From JALNYB01 sp023230065 (GTDB lineage Archaea > Thermoplasmatota > Thermoplasmata > Methanomassiliicoccales > Methanomethylophilaceae), in contig JAVESW010000022.1 in assembly GCA_034006405.1 (NCBI GenBank), positions 1 through 15,080 of the forward strand: 15,080 bases of DNA. The letters are read 5' to 3'. The position numbers and the translations under genes were made by a program. Under the pieces are notes generated by a model. It was not told where the DNA came from. It worked only from the letters and a program-made list of their open reading frames with translations, and searched no databases. This document shows, piece after piece, positions 1-6,819 of this stretch (its first letter is position 1; each line of letters starts with the position of its first letter).

Positions 1-1
1 C

Positions 2-98
2 TGGAAATACCTGTTGGAAAAACTGGAATACATTTTGGAATACGTGGAAAACCAGTGAAAATGTTGGAATTAGTTTGGAATATATGGAAAAACGTGGA
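2..98. repeat. Degenerate TGGAA repeat array at the window edge
   Basis: TGGAA or a one-base variant recurs at about 2, 15, 24, 36, 45, 65, 76, 85 and 95, with steps of roughly 9-13 bases (20 across a degenerate copy near 55). The spacing is not a multiple of three. One frame is open from base 1 to a TAA at 169-171; another reads WKYLLEKLEYILEYVENQ and stops at 56-58; a third runs to a TGA near 166 and is rich in Trp, Asn and Thr. It could be the 3' tail of an upstream gene with a TGGAA-rich coding repeat (such tails occur in some Schlafen/AlbA_2-type ATP-binding proteins), or a non-coding iteron-like array. The upstream sequence is not visible, so the choice stays open. Confidence 0.45.
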
Positions 99-208
99 TT
101 ACCTAAGGCTGCTCTGGTTCAACCGATTCATACTTGTGATAGGTCAAGTGGGCGGGGGTGGGGGTGAATAAAAATTGATGAATGTTGGATTTAGAGAAAA
201 GATGGATA

Positions 209-238
209 CACAAGGTGTTTTGTGACAAAACCCTTGTG
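209..238. repeat. 30-base palindrome upstream of hsdR
   Basis: CACAAGG-t-GTTTTGT, a single central g, then ACAAAAC-CCTTGTG form a 14-pair inverted repeat with one bulged T at 216. A second pairing overlaps it: TTTGTGAC (219-226) can pair with GTCACAAA (244-251), so the two folds exclude each other. The palindrome lies just upstream of the likely TATA box and about 90 bases before the hsdR start. This suits a dimeric repressor operator for the restriction operon or a leftover terminator of the upstream gene. No specific regulator is identified. Confidence 0.5.
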
Positions 239-260
239 CTAAAGTCACAAATATTGGGAC

Positions 261-270
261 ATATTTATTA
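261..270 (+). promoter_or_regulatory. Likely archaeal TATA box of the hsdR operon
   Basis: ATATTTATTA follows a purine-rich stretch and is the best TATA-like element before hsdR. A start site about 25 bases downstream would leave a leader of roughly 35 bases. The ATG at 327 is preceded by no convincing Shine-Dalgarno motif. The rest of bases 99-326 holds a G-rich patch (about 150-165), the palindrome at 209-238, and no gene I can support. Confidence 0.35.
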
Positions 271-326
271 AGAGTGAAAAACAAGTTACTTCTTATATCT
301 ATTATTCCGTTGTCCGTGAATCTCCT

Positions 327-2627
327 ATGTCTCTGCATGAAAAACTCTCTGAAGAAGATGTCAAACTGCGCTATATTACTCCGGCAGTTGAAAAAGCAGG
401 ATGGGATAAATTTACACAAATCCAGATGGAATACCCTTTTACTGACGGTATGGTTTTAGTGAAAGATGGTTTTGTTACGCGAGGAAAAAAGAAATCTGCG
501 GATTATCTGTTATCCTATAAGAAGAACCGGCCGCTTGCAATTATTGAGGCGAAACACAACTGGTTATCTCTCGGGGACGGGATGCAGCAGGGGCTTTCCT
601 ATGCGGAATGTCTCGATGTGCCGTTTGTCTATTCGTCGAACGGTTCCGGATTTTTGGAGCATGACCGTTTAACCGGACTTGAAAAGGAGCTGTTGCTGGA
701 TGCATTTCCGGGACCTGAAGATTTATGGAGAAGATATGTTTTGGATAAAGATCTGAGTCCAGCCGAGGAGAAAGAGATCACTACTCCATATTATTATGAA
801 CTTGGCGGCTCCATTCCAAGATATTATCAGAGAATTGCTATCAACAAGACGATCGATGCAGTTTCTACCGGCGTGTATCCCGGCGGGATCGATAAGAGGA
901 TCCTGCTTGTTATGGCGACCGGGACCGGAAAGACGTTTACCGCGTTCCAGATCGTTCACCGGCTTCGTGAGTCGGGTCTCGCAAAGCGTATTTTGTATCT
1001 TGCTGATCGGAATGTTCTGATCGATCAGACGGTACGGTCAGATTTTAAACCGTTTGATAAGGTGATGGTGAAAGTTTCGGGTAGGAAAATGGACAGTTCC
1101 TATGAGGTATTTATGTCCCTTTATCAGCAGCAGATCGGGCCTGAGGGTGAGGATGATACCTATAAACAGTTCGCGCCGGAATTTTTTGATGTAGTTATTG
1201 TTGATGAATGTCATCGCGGGAGTGCGAGGGAAGATTCCAACTGGAGAAAGATTCTGGAGTATTTTTCCGGTGCGGTTCAGATCGGCATGACGGCAACCCC
1301 GAAGGAAACCAAGGAAGTATCCAATATCGATTATTTTGGAGATCCCCTTTACATTTATTCACTGAAACAGGGAATCGAGGATGGATTCCTTGCTCCTTAC
1401 CGTGTTTTGCGTGTACATCTGGATAAGGATCTTGACGGCTGGCGTCCGAATCAGGGTCAGCGGGATCTGTCTGGAAAGGAGATCCCGGATCAGATGTACA
1501 ATTCCCGTGATTTTGACCGGACGGTCGTTCTTGATGCAAGAACGATTAAAGTGGCAGATCGGATCACCAGGTATCTGAAAGATACCGACAGGTTTGACAA
1601 GACGATCGTTTTCTGTGAGGATATAGACCATGCGGAGAGGATGCGTCAGGCCCTGTCCAATGCGAACGCGGATCTGGTTGCCGAGAATTACAAGTATGTG
1701 ATGCGGATCACCGGAGATAATCCTGAGGGGAAAGCCCAGCTGGAATATTTTATGGATGATGATTCCAAGTATCCGGCACTTGTGACGACATCCGAATTAA
1801 TGACAACCGGGGTCAACTGCAAGACCTGCAAACTGATCGTTATTGATAAGAATATCAATTCAATGACCGAGTTTAAGCAGATCATCGGGAGGGGGACACG
1901 TCTGTATCCAAAATACGGGAAGGAGTATTTTACGATCATGGATTTCCGGGATGCCAGCAGGTTGTTTGCTGATCCGACGTTTGACGGAGAGCCGTTTTCC
2001 ATTACCGAGGGAGATCATACGCCGAAAATCACTAAGACGTATCCTCCCAGTCCGCCGAGAGATAAGTACCGGGTGAACAATGTGGATGTTCAGATCGTTT
2101 CTGAACAGGTTCAGTATTACGGAGCAGATGGGCGTCTTACGACGGAGTCCTTTACGGATTTTACGAGAAAGACTGTGCAGAGCAAGTTTGCGACGCTTGA
2201 CGCGTTTTTGAAAACATGGACTGCCCATGAGAAGCGTGTGGTTATTTCTGAGGAGTTGGAGCTGGAGGGCGTGTTTTTGGAGAAGCTGCGGGAGAAGGCG
2301 GGTCATCCTGAGATGGATGATTTTGATCTGATCTGTCACGTGGCGTTTGATGCAAAGCCTTTGACGAAGGGAGAGCGGGTGAAGAATGTGCAGAAGAAGG
2401 GCGTGTTGAATAAGTATTCCGGTCCGGCAAGGAGGGTTCTGGATATTCTTCTTGAGAAGTATATGAGTGAGGGTGATGTGGATATCGGTGATCTTCGGGT
2501 TTTGAGTCTGGCAGAGTTTATGCCCCTTGGGACTCCGCCCCAGATCGCACGGATGTTTGGCGGCCGGGATAAATTTGTGTCGGCTTTATTTGAATTGAAG
2601 TCAGAGTTGTACGCAGCAGAGGGATAG
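327..2627 (+). CDS. hsdR: Type I restriction enzyme R subunit (EcoEI-like)
   Basis: This is the motor and nuclease subunit of a type I restriction system. In complex with HsdM and HsdS it translocates and cuts DNA that lacks the host methylation pattern. Visible parts in order: an HSDR_N nuclease domain with D59 and the E74-A-K76 triplet of a PD-(D/E)xK site; a superfamily 2 helicase with Walker A ATGTGKT (197-203), DECH (293-296), MTATP (321-325) and the motif VI stretch QIIGRGTRL (518-526); and a C-terminal region (about 640-760) like the EcoEI R C-terminal domain. At 766 residues it is full length for this shorter R family, with no broken motif. The start is the first in-frame ATG after the promoter. 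No Shine-Dalgarno is seen. hsdM begins three bases after its stop, so the genes are co-transcribed. Confidence 0.95.
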   Translation: MSLHEKLSEEDVKLRYITPAVEKAGWDKFTQIQMEYPFTDGMVLVKDGFVTRGKKKSADYLLSYKKNRPLAIIEAKHNWLSLGDGMQQGLSYAECLDVPFVYSSNGSGFLEHDRLTGLEKELLLDAFPGPEDLWRRYVLDKDLSPAEEKEITTPYYYELGGSIPRYYQRIAINKTIDAVSTGVYPGGIDKRILLVMATGTGKTFTAFQIVHRLRESGLAKRILYLADRNVLIDQTVRSDFKPFDKVMVKVSGRKMDSSYEVFMSLYQQQIGPEGEDDTYKQFAPEFFDVVIVDECHRGSAREDSNWRKILEYFSGAVQIGMTATPKETKEVSNIDYFGDPLYIYSLKQGIEDGFLAPYRVLRVHLDKDLDGWRPNQGQRDLSGKEIPDQMYNSRDFDRTVVLDARTIKVADRITRYLKDTDRFDKTIVFCEDIDHAERMRQALSNANADLVAENYKYVMRITGDNPEGKAQLEYFMDDDSKYPALVTTSELMTTGVNCKTCKLIVIDKNINSMTEFKQIIGRGTRLYPKYGKEYFTIMDFRDASRLFADPTFDGEPFSITEGDHTPKITKTYPPSPPRDKYRVNNVDVQIVSEQVQYYGADGRLTTESFTDFTRKTVQSKFATLDAFLKTWTAHEKRVVISEELELEGVFLEKLREKAGHPEMDDFDLICHVAFDAKPLTKGERVKNVQKKGVLNKYSGPARRVLDILLEKYMSEGDVDIGDLRVLSLAEFMPLGTPPQIARMFGGRDKFVSALFELKSELYAAEG

Positions 2628-2630
2628 TTT

Positions 2631-4100
2631 TTGGCTTTAGGTACGTTTATTAAGGGTCTCCAGAATATTATGCGGAAGGATTCCGGGGTGGACGGGGATG
2701 CGCAGCGTCTTTCGCAGATCGCATGGATGTTGTTTTTGAAGGTGTATGATTCACGGGAAGAGGCATGGGAGTTTCTGGATCCGGCATACAAGTCGATCAT
2801 TCCCGAACCATGCCGGTGGAGAAACTGGGCAGTTGATAAGAAGGACGGGAAGGCGATGACGGGAGATGATCTTCTTTTTTTCGTGAATACTGTATTGTTT
2901 CCCACTCTGAAAAAAATCGAGATCACGGAAAAAACGCCGATGAAGAAGGCGATCGTGAAGCTGGTGATGGAGGATATGTCCAATTATATGAAGGACGGGA
3001 CGCTTCTTCGCCAGGTGGTGAATGAGATCGACAGTGTCGATTTCGGGGATTATAAGGAGCAGCACGCGTTTAATGAGATCTATGAGGCTCTGTTGAAGAG
3101 TCTGCAGTCTGCGGGGAATGCGGGGGAGTTTTACACGCCGCGTGCGGTTACGGATTTTATTATTCAGATGGTTTCTCCAAGACTTGGTGAGAAGGTTGCC
3201 GATTTTGCCTGCGGGACGGGGGGTTTTCTTGTTTCGAGTATAAAGGCTCTTGAGCCGCAGGTGAAGACGGTCGGTGACCGGGAAAAGCTTCAGTCGTCGA
3301 TTTACGGGTGTGAGTGGAAGGCTCTGCCTCATCTTTTGTGCGTGACGAATCTTCTTTTGCACGGGCTGGATGAGCCGAATATTCTGCACGGTGATTCTTT
3401 GTCGAAGAACGTGCGTGAGTATGGAGATGAGGATAAGTTCGATGTTATCGTGATGAATCCTCCTTACGGCGGAAGTACAGCATCAAGTGTTCTTGGTAAT
3501 TTCCCGGCTGATATGCAGACTGCAGAAACTGCTGATTTGTTTATGGTGCTGATTTTGTACCGGCTGAAGCAGATGGGTCGCGTGGGAGTTGTGCTTTCTG
3601 ACGGGTTTATGTGCGGGACTGATGGGGCGGAGTACAATATTAAGGAGAAGTTGTTTGCGGAGTGTAATGTGCATACGATCATCCGGCTTCCTCACAGTGT
3701 GTTTGCCCCATACACGTCGATCACGACAAATCTTTTGTTCTTTGATAAGACGGGACCGACAAAGGAGACATGGTTCTACCGTCTGGATATGCCGGAGGGA
3801 TACAAGAACTTCTCGAAGACCAAGCCGATGAAGCTGGAACATTTTGCTCCGGCGACATCATGGTGGAATGCCCGTGAGGAGATCATCGATACCGAGGGTT
3901 TCCCGAAGGCAAAGAGATATTCCATAGATGAATTGAAAGCAGGGAAATTTAATCTGGATCTCTGCGGGTTCCCGCATGAGGTTCTGGAGATTTTAGAGCC
4001 GAAGGAACTTTTAGCGAACTATCAAGCGAAGAAGGCAGAGGCTGATGAGAGGATCACAAACATTCTCTCAGAGATCGTTTCTGTGCTGGAGAAGAGATGA
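2631..4100 (+). CDS. hsdM: Type I N6-adenine DNA methyltransferase M subunit
   Basis: HsdM is the methylating subunit of the type I system. With HsdS it transfers a methyl group from S-adenosylmethionine to adenine N6 in the target. Visible: the N-terminal helical HsdM domain with QRLSQIAWMLFLKVYD (25-40), GEFYTPR (165-171), SAM-binding motif I DFACGTGGFL (191-200), and catalytic motif IV NPPY (276-279). The length of 489 residues is normal. The start used is TTG at 2631, because the family-conserved segment IKGLQNIMRKDSGVDGDAQR lies upstream of, or spans, the next ATG at 2670. A GAGGG-like element overlaps the hsdR stop about 8 bases before the TTG. Its stop overlaps the hsdS start in an ATGA, which points to translational coupling. 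Confidence 0.95.
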   Translation: MALGTFIKGLQNIMRKDSGVDGDAQRLSQIAWMLFLKVYDSREEAWEFLDPAYKSIIPEPCRWRNWAVDKKDGKAMTGDDLLFFVNTVLFPTLKKIEITEKTPMKKAIVKLVMEDMSNYMKDGTLLRQVVNEIDSVDFGDYKEQHAFNEIYEALLKSLQSAGNAGEFYTPRAVTDFIIQMVSPRLGEKVADFACGTGGFLVSSIKALEPQVKTVGDREKLQSSIYGCEWKALPHLLCVTNLLLHGLDEPNILHGDSLSKNVREYGDEDKFDVIVMNPPYGGSTASSVLGNFPADMQTAETADLFMVLILYRLKQMGRVGVVLSDGFMCGTDGAEYNIKEKLFAECNVHTIIRLPHSVFAPYTSITTNLLFFDKTGPTKETWFYRLDMPEGYKNFSKTKPMKLEHFAPATSWWNAREEIIDTEGFPKAKRYSIDELKAGKFNLDLCGFPHEVLEILEPKELLANYQAKKAEADERITNILSEIVSVLEKR

Positions 4101-5572
4101 AAGCATCTGATCTGAAGGCTTCCATTCTCCAGCTGGCGGTTTCGGGAAAACTTGTTCTCCAGGATCCAAATGATGAGCCGGCTGGCGTTCTGCTGAAACG
4201 GATAAAGGATGAGCGTGAGGCTTTGCTCAAGGCGGGAAAAATCAAGAAGGGTAAGCCACTTGCAGAAATCTCCGAGGATGAGATTCCATTCTTAATTCCT
4301 GATAGTTGGGAGTGGGTAAGAATTGGTGAAATTTCCAATTATGGAAATAATGTGTCTTTAGACGCTTCAAAAATCATAGATTCTGACTGGATTTTAGAAC
4401 TGGAAGATGTTGAGAAAGAAACAGGCAAAGTTCTTGAAATAATTACCAAATCTCAGCGTAATTCATTAAGTACAAAGCATCGTTTTGATGTTGGGGACGT
4501 TCTGTACAGTAAATTACGTCCATATTTAAATAAAGTTGTAGTTCCTGAGCAAAAAGGATATTGTACTTCAGAGATTCTTGTTTTAAACTTCGGAAAATAT
4601 GTCTATCCAAGATATGTGCAAGCATTTCTGATGTCTCCATATTTTGTGGGGTATGCAAACGAATGCTCTTCTGGCATGAATTTGCCAAGACTGGGAACCG
4701 AAGATGGGAGAAACGCAGTGTTTGCTCTCCCCCCCCTTTCAGAACAACACCGTATTGTCGCAAGAATAGAGGAACTCATGCCCCTCATTGAGGCTTACGG
4801 CAGAGAAGAGCAGAAACTTTCCGCACTTGAGGCGGGGTTTCCGGATGCTCTGCGTCAGTCGATCCTCCAGTATGCTGTCGAAGGGAAACTTGTTTCGCAA
4901 AAAGCCGAGGATGGCACGGCGGCTGAACTTCTTGCAAAAATCAAAAAAGAGCGTGATGGGCTTGTTAAAGCGGGGAAGATTAAGAAGGGTACGCCTCTCC
5001 CGCCAGTGAGTGAAGAAGAGAAGCCGTTTGAGATTCCGGCAAGCTGGGAGTGGGTGAGGTTGGGAGAAGTTTGTTTGAAGTTGACTGATGGTACACATCA
5101 TTCCCCTCCAAATACACAAAATGGTGAGTACAAATATATATCTGCAAAAAATATTACTTCCAATGGAATTGATTTGTCTAATGTGACTTATATTAATAAA
5201 TCTTTACATGATGAAATCTATGCTCGTTGTGATCCATGTTATGGTGATATATTATATATCAAAGATGGAGCTACGACAGGAGTAGTTACTATAAATAATC
5301 TTAGGGAGCCGTTCAGTTTATTATCGAGCGTTGCTCTCTTAAAAATCCCAAAAGAAATAAATGTAAAATATCTTGTTTATTTCATGCGGTCTCCCTATTT
5401 TTATGCTTATATTCGCAAAGAAATGTTTGGAACAGCAATTACGCGTGTAACTTTAGAAAAACTAAATAAAGCTCCGATTCTCCTGCCACCTCTTGCCGAA
5501 CAACAACGTATCGTTGTCCGCGTAGATGAGCTGATGGGGCTTTGCGACCGGATTCCTAAAAAAGTGAAATGA
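4097..5572 (+). CDS. hsdS: Type I restriction specificity subunit, two recognition domains
   Basis: HsdS chooses the bipartite DNA target for both methylation and restriction. The protein has two half-modules: an N-terminal conserved helical region (6-79), recognition domain 1 (about 80-209), a central region (210-325) and recognition domain 2 (about 326-461), closed by LLPPLAEQQRIVVRVDELMG. The helical segments 6-79 and 252-325 are internal copies with the same spacing. GGAG (4088-4091) lies five bases before the ATG. The two recognition domains are visibly more AT-rich than the flanking conserved parts, typical of domain shuffling. At 491 residues it ends soon after the VDELMGLCDRI motif; relatives of the EcoEI type often continue with a longer helical tail, so the C-terminus may be trimmed. 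A run of eight C lies at 4729-4736. Confidence 0.95.
   Translation: MKASDLKASILQLAVSGKLVLQDPNDEPAGVLLKRIKDEREALLKAGKIKKGKPLAEISEDEIPFLIPDSWEWVRIGEISNYGNNVSLDASKIIDSDWILELEDVEKETGKVLEIITKSQRNSLSTKHRFDVGDVLYSKLRPYLNKVVVPEQKGYCTSEILVLNFGKYVYPRYVQAFLMSPYFVGYANECSSGMNLPRLGTEDGRNAVFALPPLSEQHRIVARIEELMPLIEAYGREEQKLSALEAGFPDALRQSILQYAVEGKLVSQKAEDGTAAELLAKIKKERDGLVKAGKIKKGTPLPPVSEEEKPFEIPASWEWVRLGEVCLKLTDGTHHSPPNTQNGEYKYISAKNITSNGIDLSNVTYINKSLHDEIYARCDPCYGDILYIKDGATTGVVTINNLREPFSLLSSVALLKIPKEINVKYLVYFMRSPYFYAYIRKEMFGTAITRVTLEKLNKAPILLPPLAEQQRIVVRVDELMGLCDRIPKKVK
4112..4333 (+). repeat. hsdS internal repeat, copy 1 (copy 2 at 4850-5071)
   Basis: Residues 6-79 (from LKASILQLAVSGKLV to WEWVRIGEI) match residues 252-325 (from LRQSILQYAVEGKLV to WEWVRLGEV), each 74 residues with no gaps. 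Both copies include KAGKIKKG. This is the two-fold pseudo-symmetry expected of HsdS. It also gives a homology track in which recombination could exchange or delete recognition domains. Confidence 0.85.
4729..4736 (+). repeat. Run of eight C inside hsdS (possible slippage tract)
   Basis: CTC CCC CCC CTT encodes Leu211-Pro-Pro-Leu214 at the exit of recognition domain 1. The equivalent site in the second half is encoded without a homopolymer. Losing or gaining one base runs into a stop at 4767-4769 or 4789-4791, leaving roughly a half-length HsdS with one recognition domain. Whether the tract varies in the population cannot be seen here. Confidence 0.6.
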
Positions 5573-6657
5573 CAGAAAAGAAATTGCTGGAAGAAAGGGC
5601 GAAGTGGGTTAAACTTTTTTTTCGACTAAATTTTGAATCAGAAAACAATCTTCAACGACAGAAAGACGGAGAAAATCGCAGAATGGCTCGTCTTTCTAAT
5701 AAATTGGGGTTTCTTTATAAATACAGACCTCCCTCCGGAATTCAGAAACTTATTGAGAGTCTGAAAGAGGGAACTGATCCAACCATTAAACTCAGTCAAC
5801 CAAATGAATTTCATGAGTTTAATGACCATTTTGATACCTATATTGCTCCAGTATATCGCAATCTACCCGTGTTGAGAAAGGACATGGCAACACGGTTGGC
5901 CGCTCTTTCCTACAAATCAGGTTATCTGTCAATAGCAGATTGTGAAGAATGCAGACAAAAGTGTTTGGCAACATTATCTATCATTGATTTTGAAGAATGG
6001 CTTACAGCATTAGCAAAAATTAACATAGAATATCAGCCTGGAGTAACGGAGACAGTATCTCAGATTGTCAAGTTCGATATGCAAAAGTTTTCTGCTAAGC
6101 ATACTGAGTATTGGAAATGCCAGATAAAACAATTGGGTATATCATGTTTTTGCGAAAAAAATGATATAAACTATATGTGGGAAAAATATTCAGAGAATCA
6201 TACCGGGTTTTGTTTAGCGTATGATGTATCGGTATTTGATAATATACCTCATACCCCTACGAGAAAAATTTGTGGGATGATGCCAGTTCGGTATATGGCT
6301 GAGACCCCTGACCTAATTGAGCTTGAGACGAAATTCTCCAGTAGTCATTTTGATAAAAGCCAGACTTTAACTCCCTATGAAGATAGATCATTAGTCTGGA
6401 AAACTGTTCTGACAAAGACTCCGTGCTGGGAAAGGGAAATGGAGTGGAGACTGGTATCATTATTTACTCAACTACAGGATGATAATGTTCCAAAAGATGA
6501 AGATAGGTATGTTCCTTTACACCCAAGTTGCATATATCTTGGTAAAGATTTTGACGAAGTAAAAGAACAGGAAATACGAAACCTCGCAGGAAGTAACATT
6601 CTTGTAAAAAGAATGCGGTTGTCTCAGAATGGATCTAAATTGATTGCCGGGGATTGA
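5569..6657 (+). CDS. DUF2971 family protein, fourth gene of the R-M operon
   Basis: The family is DUF2971; its biochemical function is unknown. Family-like segments are LYKYR (49-53), KLSQPNEFHEFNDHFDTY (74-91), CFCEKNDINYMWEKYSENH (193-211) followed by GFCLAYD, and CWEREMEWRL (286-295). No signal peptide or membrane segment is seen. The first ATG (5569) overlaps the hsdS TGA as ATGA, favouring translational coupling. The DUF2971 domain proper begins only near residue 45, so an internal ATG at 5683, with GGAG about 11 bases upstream, is a possible alternative start. It looks like cargo within the restriction operon: codon use is more AT-rich than hsdR/hsdM, and a relic of an hsdS tail begins exactly at its stop. 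A role as accessory or anti-phage gene is inference. Confidence 0.75.
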   Translation: MTEKKLLEERAKWVKLFFRLNFESENNLQRQKDGENRRMARLSNKLGFLYKYRPPSGIQKLIESLKEGTDPTIKLSQPNEFHEFNDHFDTYIAPVYRNLPVLRKDMATRLAALSYKSGYLSIADCEECRQKCLATLSIIDFEEWLTALAKINIEYQPGVTETVSQIVKFDMQKFSAKHTEYWKCQIKQLGISCFCEKNDINYMWEKYSENHTGFCLAYDVSVFDNIPHTPTRKICGMMPVRYMAETPDLIELETKFSSSHFDKSQTLTPYEDRSLVWKTVLTKTPCWEREMEWRLVSLFTQLQDDNVPKDEDRYVPLHPSCIYLGKDFDEVKEQEIRNLAGSNILVKRMRLSQNGSKLIAGD

Positions 6658-6688
6658 TGAACTGATAGCGATTTGCAACCGTCTCTCA
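6644..6688 (+). pseudogene. Relic of a second hsdS 3' end
   Basis: In a frame different from the DUF2971 gene, bases 6653-6685 encode IDELIAICNRL, which matches the VDELMGLCDRI tail of the intact HsdS (5522-5554). About 23 of 33 bases agree. The frame is closed upstream by TGA at 6641-6643, so only the tail remains; it stays open downstream to about 6822 without recognisable HsdS sequence. The divergence argues for a tail from a different hsdS allele rather than a recent duplication. Confidence 0.6.
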
Positions 6689-6694
6689 TCCATA

Positions 6695-6715
6695 ACACCC
6701 TTTTTCAAAAAGTGT
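6695..6715. terminator. Possible terminator hairpin between convergent genes
   Basis: ACAC-cc-TTTTT-c-AAAAA-GTGT is a small inverted repeat with T-rich and A-rich runs on either side of its centre, in the 162-base gap between the R-M operon and the convergent STAND gene. It could end transcription in either direction. The stem is interrupted and the loop is tight, so support is modest. Confidence 0.3.
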
Positions 6716-6819
6716 CTGTTCCCAGAATTCTTCCGGTCTTATGTCTGGAATGCCAAGAGTGAATTACGCATAATTACTGTTATAAGAATTGATATTGTAT
6801 CTCTAAACTATTCCATTCA

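Noticed and set aside
148..166. G-quadruplex in the G-rich patch before hsdR
   Set aside because: Only three G tracts (3, 5 and 5) are present, one short of a standard four-tract motif.
144..419. 91-residue open frame on the minus strand before hsdR
   Set aside because: It overlaps the palindrome, the promoter and the hsdR start, has a low-complexity proline end from the G-rich patch, and resembles no family.
1860..2339. 159-residue minus-strand frame inside hsdR
   Set aside because: It is very rich in Arg and Leu with no family resemblance and is fully covered by the conserved helicase C-terminal part of hsdR.
2336..2983. 215-residue open frame on the minus strand across the hsdR/hsdM junction
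   Set aside because: It lies wholly over two well-supported genes, is rich in Ser, Arg and Pro as expected for a frame shadow, and has no motif or start signals.
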